Assembly (NCBI GenBank): GCA_013178225.1
Contig: JABLXE010000001.1
Coordinates: 248,001 to 312,000 of the forward strand
Origin: Methanotrichaceae archaeon
GTDB taxonomy: Archaea > Halobacteriota > Methanosarcinia > Methanotrichales > Methanotrichaceae
Reading direction: 5' to 3'
Length of the DNA stretch: 64,000 nucleotides
Positions 36,941 through 45,680 of this stretch are shown piece after piece. The notes below the pieces were generated by a model, which made no database searches, was not told where the DNA came from, and saw only the letters and a program-made list of their open reading frames with translations. The number at the start of each line of letters is the position of its first letter. Positions within the stretch are counted from its first letter, which is position 1. The position numbers were made by a program, and so were the translations under genes.

Positions 36941-37260
36941 TTTGCGTGATGCCCCTTGTACATCTAAAAATACATGTATCAGTAGGCCCAATCGATATTT
37001 AGCTGAAATATTTTTTATTATAAATTTTATAATAATATCTGACTATAATTGTGCACATCTGCATTTTTCCCGGCCAAACTATGATATCTATTCAAGCGGG
37101 GAGATGCCCAAATGTCGACCCACGCGATAGCAGGCAACGACATACAAAACAAGCGGATTTTATTCGTATCGAAAAATTAACGCCATTATCTGTTAAAAGA
37201 AAAACGTATTATACTATATAATAATTTACGTGTGAACAGGCATAGTACTCAGGAGGAAAC

Positions 37261-37311
37261 ATGTCTGAGAGATGTCCTTCTTTGCTGAAATTGCCGAAAA
37301 GATACTCTTAA
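37261..37311 (+). CDS. 16-aa ORF with strong translation signals
   Basis: ATG to TAA encodes MSERCPSLLKLPKRYS. AGGAGG ends four bases before the ATG and a TATA-like TACTATATAATAATTT lies at about 37211-37226, about 25 bp before the Shine-Dalgarno. Such a complete set of signals in front of so short a frame suggests a leader peptide, a microprotein or the 5' stump of a lost gene. No homology is claimed. Confidence 0.35.
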   Translation: MSERCPSLLKLPKRYS

Positions 37312-37326
37312 AAGTTCAAAATAACC

Positions 37327-37503
37327 ATGTACAATAAAAACCGGCCTAATTTGCGCCGTTTAAAGAATATTTTATCCAGTGTGCGGATAGCACCTCTAAA
37401 CAGGCCAGAAGAAGGCATGGACCAGCATCGACAAAGAGAAGCTGGTTTGCTCTGGCCGGAAAAAGACCGGGATGAAAAAGACGGGGACGTATTGCTTTTC
37501 TGA
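37327..37503 (+). CDS. possible 58-aa basic/acidic small protein
   Basis: Frame MYNKNRPNLRRLKNILSSVR through to DGDVLLF, 58 codons, without its own clear ribosome binding site. It starts 15 bases after the 16-aa ORF and might be read from the same transcript. The composition is plausible for a small protein, but chance cannot be excluded. Confidence 0.25.
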   Translation: MYNKNRPNLRRLKNILSSVRIAPLNRPEEGMDQHRQREAGLLWPEKDRDEKDGDVLLF

Positions 37504-37627
37504 AAGTTAACAGGCCAGGCCTCAAGACTTCTGCCATCAACCGATCCCTCGATGACCTGAGAGCGTTAATTTTCCGCTGAAATCTGCGAAAAACTTATAT
37601 TGGCCGCCAGAGTTGGCTGGAGACTAG

Positions 37628-39841
37628 ATGCATCTCATCATAGCGGAGAAGCACGACGCTGCCAAGAGAATAGCGCAGATCCTGGCCGGGGATAAGCCCC
37701 GCTCTCAGCGCATAAGCGGCGTCGAGACTTTTCGTTTTGGCGATAAAGCGGTACTGGGCTTGAGCGGCCACATCGTGGGGGTCGACTATCCTCCGGAGTA
37801 CAACAACTGGCAGAAGGTGGATTGCAAAGACCTGATCCGGGCAGAGATCGTAACTAAACCCACTCAGGAGAAGATAATCTCCGCCCTGAAGTCTCTGGGA
37901 AAGGAAGCAGACCGGGTGACCATTGCCACCGACTACGACCGAGAGGGCGAGCTGATCGGCGTGGAGGCCCTGAAGATCGCTCAGAAGGCCAATCCCCGAC
38001 TCAAAGCAGACAGAGTTAGATACAGTGCCATCACCAAGGGCGAGATACTGAAGGCCTTCGAAAAGCCAGGTCAGGTGGATTTCGACCTGGCAGCATCGGG
38101 AGAGGCCAGACAGATCGTCGATCTGGTGTGGGGAGCAGCCCTCACCAGGTTCATATCCTTGACCTCCGGGAAGCTCGGACGGGAGTTCCTATCGGTGGGA
38201 AGGGTCCAGTCGCCGACCCTGGCTTTAATCGTGAACCGGGAGAAGGAGATCGAGGCTTTCGTTCCCAAGCCCTACTGGGAGATATTCGCCGACCTGGAGA
38301 AAGAGGTCAGGGTCCATCATGCCCGGGGAAGAATATGGGAAAAGTCTGAAGTCGATCGCATCGTCGAGAACCTGGGCCCCACGGCCACGGTGCGATCGGT
38401 GGAGAAGAAGCCCAGGTTCGACCGGCCTCCTGCGCCCTTCGACACCACCAGCTTCATCTCAGCCGCGAGCGGCATCGGCTTTTCTGCGGCCAACGCCATG
38501 CGCATCGCAGAATGGCTCTACACCAACGGCTTCATTTCCTATCCCAGAACCGATAACACCGTCTATCCAGCGTCGATCGACCTGAAGGCGCTGGTATCCA
38601 TGTTCACGAAAAGCGCTTTCTCGGAAGAATCCAGGAGGCTGCTGAAGGGAAAGATGGTTCCCACGCGGGGCAAAAGGTCCACCACCGATCATCCGCCCAT
38701 TTATCCGACCGCCCTCGCCGACAAGAAGGAGCTGAAGGAGGAGCAGTGGAGGATCTACGAGCTGGTGGTCCGCCGCTTCTTCGCCACTTTGGCCGAGGCC
38801 GCGGAATGGGAGACCATCAGCCTGAAGGCGGACATCGGACAGGAGCCGTTCCGCGCCAGCGGTGCCCGCATGGTGAACGCCGGCTGGAGATACTATTATC
38901 CTTACAGCAAATCCGAAGAGCGCATCTTGCCAGAGCTTTCCAAGGGCGAGGTGCTCAAGGTGCTGGGACATGAGGTCTCCGCCAAGGAGACCCAGCCGCC
39001 GGCCCGCTACGGCCAGGGCAAGCTGGTAAAGCTGATGGACGAGCTGGGGCTCGGAACCAAGTCCACCAGACACGACATTATCAGCAAACTGTATGCCCGG
39101 GCCTATGTGCAGGGAAATCCCCTGCGGCCCACCAATACCGCCTACGCGGTGGTGGATACCCTCTCCAAGTACGCACCGTCCATCACCAAGCCGGAGATGA
39201 CCCAGACCCTGGAAAAGGATATGACACTCATCTCTGAGCGCCAGATCGGCGAGGATGAGGTGATCGAGGAGTCCAGAGTCATGCTCTCGACCGTCTTTGA
39301 GGACCTGATGCAGAACCAGCAGGGCATCAGCGAGTCGCTGAAAGACGGGCTGAGAACCGACAAGATCGTGGGCACCTGCGAGAAATGCGGAAAGGAGCTG
39401 CTGATCCGCAGAAGCAGGAGGGGAGGACGTTTCATAGGGTGCTCGGGCTATCCGGACTGCCGCTTCACGCTGCCTCTTCCCAGGTTTGGCAGCGTGATTG
39501 TGACCGATCGGCTCTGTGAACAGCACAAGATGTTTCACGTGAGGATCATCAACAAGGGCAAGAGGCCCTGGGATCTGGGATGTCCCCACTGCAACTACCT
39601 GGAGTGGAAGGCCAAAAAGCCGGCCGAGAAAGCTGAAGCCGGTCAGTCCCAGAACGACGGTCTTTCCTCCCTGCAAGGCGTGGGCCCAAAGACCGTGGAG
39701 AAGCTGGAAGCAGCAGGCGTGAAAAGCCTACCAGACCTGCTCTCCGCCAATGCCCAGAGCTTGGCGGAAAAGTCAGGGCTCAGTCCCAAGAAGATCCTGG
39801 CCTGGCAAAAGGCAGCGAAAGCTGCAAAGCCCTCCGCTTAG
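37628..39841 (+). CDS. topA: DNA topoisomerase I (type IA)
   Basis: 737 aa. Toprim domain first (LIIAEKHDAAKRIAQILAGD and TIATDYDREGELIGVEALKI, the DxDxE metal site), then the cleavage domain with active-site Tyr in GFISYPRTDNTVYP. A four-Cys zinc ribbon follows (CEKCGKELLI...CSGYPDC) and a further CPHC, then a helix-hairpin-helix C-terminus (LQGVGPKTVEKLEAAG). Relaxes negative supercoils. A domain order common in euryarchaea. Confidence 0.95.
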   Translation: MHLIIAEKHDAAKRIAQILAGDKPRSQRISGVETFRFGDKAVLGLSGHIVGVDYPPEYNNWQKVDCKDLIRAEIVTKPTQEKIISALKSLGKEADRVTIATDYDREGELIGVEALKIAQKANPRLKADRVRYSAITKGEILKAFEKPGQVDFDLAASGEARQIVDLVWGAALTRFISLTSGKLGREFLSVGRVQSPTLALIVNREKEIEAFVPKPYWEIFADLEKEVRVHHARGRIWEKSEVDRIVENLGPTATVRSVEKKPRFDRPPAPFDTTSFISAASGIGFSAANAMRIAEWLYTNGFISYPRTDNTVYPASIDLKALVSMFTKSAFSEESRRLLKGKMVPTRGKRSTTDHPPIYPTALADKKELKEEQWRIYELVVRRFFATLAEAAEWETISLKADIGQEPFRASGARMVNAGWRYYYPYSKSEERILPELSKGEVLKVLGHEVSAKETQPPARYGQGKLVKLMDELGLGTKSTRHDIISKLYARAYVQGNPLRPTNTAYAVVDTLSKYAPSITKPEMTQTLEKDMTLISERQIGEDEVIEESRVMLSTVFEDLMQNQQGISESLKDGLRTDKIVGTCEKCGKELLIRRSRRGGRFIGCSGYPDCRFTLPLPRFGSVIVTDRLCEQHKMFHVRIINKGKRPWDLGCPHCNYLEWKAKKPAEKAEAGQSQNDGLSSLQGVGPKTVEKLEAAGVKSLPDLLSANAQSLAEKSGLSPKKILAWQKAAKAAKPSA

Positions 39842-39912
39842 AAGCCCTCTGCACTTTTTTTCGCAATTTTTCGAAAAAAGCCATCCGGCACCATTAGAAC
39901 AGGAGACCAACA

Positions 39913-39987
39913 TGGGCCTGGCCGGATTTGAACCGGCGGCCACTCGGTTATGAGCCGAGCGCTCTAACCGGACTAAGCTACAGGCCC
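39913..39987 (-). tRNA. tRNA-Met (anticodon CAT; elongator or Ile2)
   Basis: 75 nt cloverleaf: acceptor GGGCCTG/CAGGCCC, D arm, anticodon stem CTCGG/CCGAG with loop CTCATAA, T arm GCCGG-TTCAAAT-CCGGC, discriminator A. No CCA is encoded. Anticodon CAT is shared by elongator Met and by Ile2 (agmatidine-modified); sequence alone does not separate these here. No intron. Confidence 0.88.
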
Positions 39988-39996
39988 AAAAGGATG

Positions 39997-40069
39997 CGCC
40001 GCCAACAGGGCTCGAACCTGTGACATTCTGGTTAACAGCCAGACACTCTACCAACTGAGTTATGGCGGC
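39997..40069 (-). tRNA. tRNA-Asn (GTT)
   Basis: 73 nt: acceptor GCCGCCA/TGGCGGC, anticodon stem TCTGG/CCAGA with loop CTGTTAA (anticodon GTT), T arm ACAGG-TTCGAGC-CCTGT, discriminator G. No CCA encoded. Nine bases upstream of the CAT tRNA, so the two are co-transcribed from the promoter shared with pelA. Confidence 0.93.
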
Positions 40070-40094
40070 CCGGACCACTTCGTGGATGCACAAT

Positions 40095-40105
40095 GATTTA
40101 AGCCT
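40095..40105. promoter_or_regulatory. bidirectional TATA element, tRNA pair and pelA
   Basis: GATTTAAGCC reads as TTTAAG on the plus strand, 22-28 bp before the pelA ATG, and as CTTAAATCA on the minus strand, about 28 bp before the tRNA-Asn 5' end. One near-palindromic box could serve both directions. Confidence 0.4.
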
Positions 40106-40125
40106 TTTGATTCGAATGGACTCAC

Positions 40126-41169
40126 ATGCGCGTGCTCAAGAAGAATCTTCGCGGCGACGAGGGAGAGATCACTCTGCGGCCGGAATCTTTGGACGACCTC
40201 TGGCACCTCAAGCATCTGATCGAGCGCGGAAATCTGGTATTTGCCCTGACCCAGAGGAAAGTGCAGGCCATCTCCGACAAGGCCAGGCCGGAAAAGATGG
40301 AGAGGAGGCCGGTCCGCCTGGGGGTGAGCGTAGAGGAGGTGGAGTTCCACATGTACTCCAACTGGCTGAGGGTTCACGGCATCATCAAATCGGGGATAGA
40401 TATCGGATCCTATCATACCCTGAACATAGAGGTGGGGACCGACCTTTCAATAATCAAGCGCTGGCGGCCAGACCAGCTGCAAAGAATCGATGAGGCAGTG
40501 GCAGAGTCCAAGAGGCCGAAGGTGGTGCTGGCGCTAATCGAAGAGGGAGAGGCCACCATCGGCATCCTGCGCCAGTTCGGAGTGCAGACGGCAGCTGAGC
40601 TTCGCGCCGGAAGCGGCAAAGGCGGGGGAGACGACCGCCGGGGAGAGTTCATGAGGGAAGTGGCGGAAGCCATCAACCTGTCCGCCGGGCAGGATGCCCA
40701 GGTAATCCTGGCGGGCCCCGGATTCGCCAAAGAGGACCTGAAGAAGCTGATAGACAGCTCGTTTCCCGATCTTTCCCGCAGGATCACCATGGACGACGCA
40801 TCGTCCATCGGCAGATCAGGCTTTCAGGAGGTGCTGCGGCGCGGCGCGGTGGGCCGGGTCCTGGAGGACAGCAGGATAGCGCAGGAGAGCCTCTTGATAG
40901 AGGACCTGTTCCGCGAGATCGCCACCGACGGACGGGCCGCATACGGGGAACAGGAGGTTCGACAGGCCATCGACTACGGGGCGGTGGAACATCTGCTGGT
41001 CCTGGACGAGCTGGCCAGAAAACGGTCCATTGACACCCTCATGCGCGATGCGGCAGCGGCCCGCGCCCGGGTGGTGATATTCAGCTCCGAATTCGAGCCC
41101 GGGGAGAGGCTGCGATCGCTGGGAGGAATAGCAGCGCTTCTCCGCTTCCGGCTGGCTAAAGATATGTAG
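40126..41169 (+). CDS. pelA: mRNA surveillance protein Pelota
   Basis: 347 aa. N-terminal Sm-like domain (MRVLKKNLRGDEGEITLRPE, VFALTQRKVQ), central eRF1-like domain 2 (VVLALIEEGEATIGILRQFG) and domain 3 ending near FSSEFEPGERLRSLGGIAAL. Pelota (Dom34) with aEF1a recycles stalled ribosomes. No GGQ motif, as expected for this family. Confidence 0.95.
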   Translation: MRVLKKNLRGDEGEITLRPESLDDLWHLKHLIERGNLVFALTQRKVQAISDKARPEKMERRPVRLGVSVEEVEFHMYSNWLRVHGIIKSGIDIGSYHTLNIEVGTDLSIIKRWRPDQLQRIDEAVAESKRPKVVLALIEEGEATIGILRQFGVQTAAELRAGSGKGGGDDRRGEFMREVAEAINLSAGQDAQVILAGPGFAKEDLKKLIDSSFPDLSRRITMDDASSIGRSGFQEVLRRGAVGRVLEDSRIAQESLLIEDLFREIATDGRAAYGEQEVRQAIDYGAVEHLLVLDELARKRSIDTLMRDAAAARARVVIFSSEFEPGERLRSLGGIAALLRFRLAKDM

Positions 41170-41201
41170 ATATACCCTCCTGCCAAGTCTCTTTTCCGGA
41201 A

Positions 41202-42137
41202 ATGATCAAGTGCGACAAGTGCCAGGCAAGGGCCATAATCTACCAGAAGTACTCAGGGATGCACCTGTGCCCGACCCATTTCGAGGCGGACCTGCTGCGC
41301 AAGGTCCGGGAGAGTCTGAGGGAGACCAAGATCTTCGCCAAGGGGGCCAGAGTGGCCGTGGCTTTAAGCGGTGGAAAGGACAGCGCTACAGCGCTCTACT
41401 GCCTCAAGAAGATCTTTGCCAGGCGGAGGGACGTGGAGATCCTGGCCCTGATGATCGACGAGGGAATCGAAGGCTACCGGCCGCATACCCTGGAGTGGGG
41501 AAGGAAGATCGCGGACCGGCTGGAGGTTCCGCTGGTGGTGAAGAGCTTCAGGGAGGAGTTTGGGATCACCACCGATCAGGTGGCAGTCTCCAGGCGCGCC
41601 CAGGCCCCCTGCAGCTTCTGCGGGGTGATGAGAAAGACTCTTCTTAACCGGACCGCGCGGGAGATGGGTGCCGATGCCCTGGCCACCGGCCACAACCTGG
41701 ATGACGAAGCGCAGACGGTATTGCTGAACTACCTGCGCGGCGACGTGGAGAGGCTGTTTCGGCTGCGTCCGGGAAGGGTTCTGCCGGGAATGGTCCCCAG
41801 GATCAAGCCGCTTCGAAAGGTGCCGGAGAAGGAGAGCGCGACCTTTGCCTTAACTCACGACCTGTTTCCCCGGGACTGTGGCTCCTGTCCCTATGTGGAC
41901 GAGGCCATGAGGCTGGAGGTCAAGACCATGCTGAACGACTTCGAGAGGAGCCATCCGGGAACCAAGTACTCTCTATTAAGAGGCCTTGATCGGGTGCTGG
42001 AGATGCGACCGCCCTCTGGCTTTGAGCCGCTTCGCTGCAGCAGATGCGGAGATCCGTGCGGATCGGACCTCTGTCAGAGCTGCAGGATGCTGGAAGCGCA
42101 TGCAGGAGCAAAGGCTTTAAGTGCAAACGAAAAATAA
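41202..42137 (+). CDS. tRNA 2-thiolation protein, TtuA/NcsA family
   Basis: 311 aa. An N-terminal zinc-binding segment (CDKCQARAIIYQ...CPTHF), the PP-loop AVALSGGKDSATALYCL, the catalytic/Fe-S cysteines CSFCGVMRK and DCGSCPY, and a C-terminal zinc ribbon (CSRCGDPCGSDLCQSC). The family thiolates U34 or U54 of tRNA using an activated sulfur carrier and a [4Fe-4S] cluster. Which position is modified here is not decided. Its 3' end contains the TATA box of the tRNA-Thr gene. Confidence 0.88.
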   Translation: MIKCDKCQARAIIYQKYSGMHLCPTHFEADLLRKVRESLRETKIFAKGARVAVALSGGKDSATALYCLKKIFARRRDVEILALMIDEGIEGYRPHTLEWGRKIADRLEVPLVVKSFREEFGITTDQVAVSRRAQAPCSFCGVMRKTLLNRTAREMGADALATGHNLDDEAQTVLLNYLRGDVERLFRLRPGRVLPGMVPRIKPLRKVPEKESATFALTHDLFPRDCGSCPYVDEAMRLEVKTMLNDFERSHPGTKYSLLRGLDRVLEMRPPSGFEPLRCSRCGDPCGSDLCQSCRMLEAHAGAKALSANEK

Positions 42138-42149
42138 AATGTCATTTGC

Positions 42150-42224
42150 GCCTCGGTAGCTCAGCTGGTCCAGAGCGATTGACTTGTAATCAATAGGTCG
42201 CGTGTTCGAATCACGCTCGGGGCT
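42150..42224 (+). tRNA. tRNA-Thr (TGT)
   Basis: 75 nt: acceptor GCCTCGG/TCGGGGC with two G-T pairs, anticodon stem ATTGA/TCAAT and loop CTTGTAA (anticodon TGT), T arm GCGTG-TTCGAAT-CACGC, discriminator T, usual for archaeal Thr tRNA. No CCA encoded. TTTAAG at about 42115-42120, inside the preceding gene, is the likely promoter box. Confidence 0.93.
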
Positions 42225-42251
42225 TGGAAAGATTAGGTATAGGTTATCCCG

Positions 42252-42695
42252 ATGACCAAAAAAGGATGGGGGCCCCTTGCCCTGTCATTATTGGCGATAG
42301 CATTATTATTTTTGTACTCAGCGGGGGCGCTGCCGTCGTTCTTCGAGCAGAGCAGCTCCCCCAACGAAATGGATGAGCTGGAGGCCATGCTATCCGGAGA
42401 GCACCGGGGCGCAACATACGCCACCGGCCAGAGCACTCAGGCCTCGCCTTCGACGTCGCAGACCACAAGCGTTATGGATGCCCTTTACGCCCCTCCATAC
42501 AGCGACGTCTTCCTGAACAACTCGTTCTTCGGAGATTTTATTAGACAGTGGAGGGGTGAGACCGAAGCTGCGTCAAACCTCAGCTGGTATCAGATTTACC
42601 TCAACGGCAGCCTGTATCTCGCCGGATCGATCCCCCAGCCTGACGGCAGCCGACGCCGTATAAAACCCATTTTGATTGAAGAGCCGGAGTTTTGA
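42252..42695 (+). CDS. membrane-anchored hypothetical protein
   Basis: 147 aa. One N-terminal transmembrane anchor or signal (WGPLALSLLAIALLFLYSAG) is followed by a Ser/Thr-rich linker (GQSTQASPSTSQTTS) and a soluble outer part with LSWYQIYLNGSLYLAG. No family recognised. Confidence 0.6.
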   Translation: MTKKGWGPLALSLLAIALLFLYSAGALPSFFEQSSSPNEMDELEAMLSGEHRGATYATGQSTQASPSTSQTTSVMDALYAPPYSDVFLNNSFFGDFIRQWRGETEAASNLSWYQIYLNGSLYLAGSIPQPDGSRRRIKPILIEEPEF

Positions 42696-42697
42696 CT

Positions 42698-42814
42698 TCA
42701 GCTCCGGCGGCCCCTCTTAACGTCCAGCCTGGTCTTGCATCGCGGGCATGCTTTGGGCTTGTTGACTCGTGTCTCCCAGCTGTAGTTGCATTTGGGGCAT
42801 TTCATCTGTTTCAT
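42698..42814 (-). CDS. 38-aa zinc-ribbon protein
   Basis: MKQMKCPKCNYSWETRVNKP then KACPRCKTRLD and a basic tail. Two CPxC knuckles spaced 14 residues apart form a rubredoxin-like zinc ribbon. Proteins of this size and layout are common in archaea, function unknown. The gene lies convergent to the membrane protein gene with only two bases between. Confidence 0.75.
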   Translation of the reverse strand: MKQMKCPKCNYSWETRVNKPKACPRCKTRLDVKRGRRS

Positions 42815-42923
42815 ATTAATAAAGTTGTAATAAGAGTATTAATAACTTTCCATTGATATGAATATACCGAAAGTTCCAAGCGTAAAGCTCATAATTGCAT
42901 AGCAGTCCTAAATAAAGGATTTC

Positions 42924-43403
42924 ATGAACGAGATTTTGGAGATCCTCTCCGAGAACGCCAAGGCAACCCCCGCCGAGATCGCGGCCCTCTTGGGAAGAGA
43001 CGAGCAAGAGATAGCCGGGGAGATCAAGGAGCTGGAGGAAGCAGGTGTCATCAGGAAGTACGTCACGCTCATCGACTGGGAGAAGCTCGAAGAGACGTGC
43101 GTCTTTGCCATAATCGAGCTGAAGGTGGCACTGCAGCGCAGAACCGGCTATGACTCCGTGGCCGAGAGGATCGCCAGGTTCTCCGAGGTGGAGTCGGTGC
43201 GGCTGATATCCGGAGACCACGACCTGAGCGTCACCCTCAGGGGCAAATCCATGAAGGACGTGGCCTACTTCGTGGCCGAGAAGATCGCGCCCCTGGAGGG
43301 GGTTCAGGCCACCTGTACCCACTTCATCCTGAAGAGCTACAAGGAGCACGGAGTGATCCTGGCCGACAGGCCCAAGCCCAAGCGACTGGTGATCACTCCA
43401 TGA
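42924..43403 (+). CDS. Lrp/AsnC-family transcriptional regulator
   Basis: 159 aa. N-terminal HTH (ILSENAKATPAEIAALLGRD) then a RAM/ligand-binding domain (FAIIELKVALQRRTGYDSVA, SVRLISGDHDLSVTLRGKSM). Lrp proteins sense amino acids. Its stop overlaps the downstream aminotransferase ATG (ATGA), so the regulator probably controls that gene and itself. Confidence 0.88.
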   Translation: MNEILEILSENAKATPAEIAALLGRDEQEIAGEIKELEEAGVIRKYVTLIDWEKLEETCVFAIIELKVALQRRTGYDSVAERIARFSEVESVRLISGDHDLSVTLRGKSMKDVAYFVAEKIAPLEGVQATCTHFILKSYKEHGVILADRPKPKRLVITP

Positions 43404-44593
43404 AACAGAGGCTCAGAAACATAGCTCCCTGGAACGCCGACTCGCACCTCTCAAGCGTGGTCCGGGAGATGCCTCCATCGGGAATACGCAAGTTCTTCGA
43501 TCTGGTGAGCGAGATGGACGGCGCCATCTCTCTGGGAGTCGGAGAGCCGGACTTCGTGACCCCCTGGCACATCAGGGAAGCCTGCATCTATTCACTGGAG
43601 TCGGGAATTACCGCCTACACCTCCAACAAAGGTATGCCGGAGCTGCGGGAGTGCATTTCCCTGCAGGCCAGAAAGGACCTGGGGCTGGACTACGATCCGG
43701 CAGAGCAGATCCTGATCACCACCGGCGTCTCCGAGGCCGTGGACCTGGCCTTTAGGGCGACTCTGAACCCAGGCGACGAGGTGATAGTTCCCGAGCCCTG
43801 CTATGTGGCCTACGTTCCGGACATCATGCTGGCAGGAGGGACCGCCAGGACAGCGCCCACCAGGCTGTCTGAAGAGTTCAAGCTGCGGTCCGAGGATATC
43901 GCCGCTGGCGTTACCGAAAACACCAAGGGGCTGCTGCTAAGCTACCCCAACAATCCCACCGGAGCGGTCATGAGCCGCGATGACCTGGAGGAGATCGCCG
44001 ACGTGGTGGTGGAAAACGACCTCATGGTGATCTCGGACGAGGTCTATGGAAAGCTCAGCTACTCCGGCAAGCACACGAGTTTCGCCCAGCTGGAGGGAAT
44101 GCAGGACCGGACAGTGATATTGAACGGCCTGTCGAAGTCGCACGCCATGACCGGCTGGAGGATCGGATACATCCTTGGAGACCCAGCGCTGGTTGGGGCC
44201 ATGACCAAGGTTCACCAGTACACCATGCTCTGCGCCCCGGTGATGGCCCAGGTGGCAGCCCTGGAGGCTATGGAGCGCGGAGACGATGAGATGAGGCGCA
44301 TGAAGCACGAATATGACTTGCGGAGACGCATGTTCGTCTCGGGCCTGAACCGCATCGGGCTGGACTGCTTTGAGCCCTGCGGAGCCTTCTACGCCTTCCC
44401 CTCGATCCAGAGCACCGGCATGTCCTCGGAAGAGTTTGCCGAAGCGCTGCTGCGAGAGCAGAAGGTGGCTGCGGTCCCCGGAAATGTCTTCGGCCCGTCG
44501 GGCGAAGGATTCCTGCGCTGCAGCTATGCCACATCGCGTGAGGAGCTGATCGAGGCTCTGGACCGGATGGAGATCTTCCTGAAGGGGCTCTGA
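43400..44593 (+). CDS. PLP-dependent aminotransferase, class I/II (aspartate type)
   Basis: 397 aa. PLP lysine in VILNGLSKSHAMTGWRIGY; LSYPNNPTGAVM and ISDEVYGKLSY are the fold type I cofactor contacts; the C-terminal Arg is in GFLRCSYATS. Substrate is probably aspartate, another amino acid or a 2-oxo acid; it cannot be pinned down. Overlaps the Lrp gene by four bases. Confidence 0.85.
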   Translation: MKQRLRNIAPWNADSHLSSVVREMPPSGIRKFFDLVSEMDGAISLGVGEPDFVTPWHIREACIYSLESGITAYTSNKGMPELRECISLQARKDLGLDYDPAEQILITTGVSEAVDLAFRATLNPGDEVIVPEPCYVAYVPDIMLAGGTARTAPTRLSEEFKLRSEDIAAGVTENTKGLLLSYPNNPTGAVMSRDDLEEIADVVVENDLMVISDEVYGKLSYSGKHTSFAQLEGMQDRTVILNGLSKSHAMTGWRIGYILGDPALVGAMTKVHQYTMLCAPVMAQVAALEAMERGDDEMRRMKHEYDLRRRMFVSGLNRIGLDCFEPCGAFYAFPSIQSTGMSSEEFAEALLREQKVAAVPGNVFGPSGEGFLRCSYATSREELIEALDRMEIFLKGL

Positions 44594-44604
44594 AAAGGAG
44601 AGTC

Positions 44605-45216
44605 ATGCTCAAAGCCCGCCTGGACAGCAAAGACACCGACCGCCTGGTACGCCCCCTGGCAGCTCTCGGGCTCTCGCCCACCGCCTGGACGGCGGTCTCC
44701 ATCCTGCCGGCCCTGGCCGGGCTGCTGATGCTCTACCGGCAGCAGCTCCTGGCCGGGCTGGTGCTGTTTGTGGCTTCAGGGCTAATCGACATGATAGACG
44801 GGGCCGTGGCCCGGGCCACGGACCAGGCCACCACCAGGGGAGCGTTTATCGACGGAGTGGTGGACAGGTACGTGGAGATGCTGCTGTACCTGGGGCTGTA
44901 CTTCTACCTGGGAAGCTGGGAGCTGTTCTCGATTCCGGGAGAGGTGTGGTTCCTGCTGCTGATCTTCGGTGCGGTGATGACCAGCTTCGTGCGGGCTTAT
45001 GCCGATCATCGAGGGCTGATCAAGGACGCTGCCGAGCTGAAGAGGATGGGCGGGCTGCTGGAGCGGGGGGAAAGGCTGCTCTTGCTCTATGCCGGGATGG
45101 TGCTGGGGGTCTTCGATTCCCAGTGGCTGATGCTGGCAATTGCCGCAATTGCGCTGTTAGCCAACCTGACGGTGCTGCAGAGAATTGCATTTGCGGTACG
45201 CAAAGGCAGAATCTGA
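44605..45216 (+). CDS. CDP-alcohol phosphatidyltransferase, archaetidylinositol phosphate synthase-like
   Basis: 203 aa with about six transmembrane helices. The family motif is complete: MIDGAVARATDQATTRGAFI followed by DGVVDR, fitting DGx2ARx8Gx3Dx3D. The N-terminal LKARLDSKDTDRLVRPLAAL segment is usual for archaetidylinositol phosphate synthase, which joins CDP-archaeol and inositol phosphate at the membrane. Eleven bases after the aminotransferase. Confidence 0.82.
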   Translation: MLKARLDSKDTDRLVRPLAALGLSPTAWTAVSILPALAGLLMLYRQQLLAGLVLFVASGLIDMIDGAVARATDQATTRGAFIDGVVDRYVEMLLYLGLYFYLGSWELFSIPGEVWFLLLIFGAVMTSFVRAYADHRGLIKDAAELKRMGGLLERGERLLLLYAGMVLGVFDSQWLMLAIAAIALLANLTVLQRIAFAVRKGRI

Positions 45217-45263
45217 CCAGAGTGAGGTCTGGATCAATATCTTTGGCTGAGCCAAGATCAATC

Positions 45264-45680
45264 CTAGTCGAGAAGCCGTCTAATGGCTTCCGAAATGGAC
45301 CACACCTGGATGATGCCGGCGTCTCTTATGTTTTTAAAATGAGAATCATTTGTGATCAGAATTGCTCCAGAGTGGAGGCAGGCCGCGGCATGGACTATAT
45401 CTGCTGCAGCTGTCGGAGGAAAGAACGGCTTGCAGGTAAGAATATCTTCTTCTGATTGCTCTACGATCACTTCTCGATTCAGAACAACTACAAAAAGACT
45501 TGGGCTATCAAGCGCAGTTGCATATCGCTCATACTCTGCGATCAGGATATCATCTGCCACCAAATCCCATGGCCCTTCGATCAGCTTTATCAGCAATTCG
45601 GCGCTTCGACCGCTTGCGCTCTTGATTGCGGCAATAAAGAGATTGGTGTCAATCAAGAACTTCGTATTTTCGTCTGGCAA
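45264..45680 (-). CDS. vapC: PIN-domain toxin, VapC-like
   Basis: 138 aa. Acidic PIN residues: FLIDTNLFIAAI, ILIAEYERY, AADIVHAAACLHSGAILITN with TNDSHF at the end. Such proteins are metal-dependent RNases. The start overlaps the AbrB-type antitoxin gene by 32 bp. Confidence 0.85.
   Translation of the reverse strand: MPDENTKFLIDTNLFIAAIKSASGRSAELLIKLIEGPWDLVADDILIAEYERYATALDSPSLFVVVLNREVIVEQSEEDILTCKPFFPPTAAADIVHAAACLHSGAILITNDSHFKNIRDAGIIQVWSISEAIRRLLD

Larger units (their letters stand above)
36779..37627. other. long AT-rich region between mcrB and topA
   Basis: About 850 bp of divergent intergenic sequence. The mcrB side holds the leader and TATA element; the centre (36990-37230) is very AT-rich with several TATA-like runs. 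On the plus strand it carries a 16-codon ORF with perfect Shine-Dalgarno (37261-37311) and a 58-codon ORF (37327-37503). TopA's own TATA-like ACTTATATTGG is near 37590. Confidence 0.5.

Noticed and set aside
38459-39676. A 405-codon reverse-strand frame opposite topA
   Set aside because: Antisense shadow of the topoisomerase gene.
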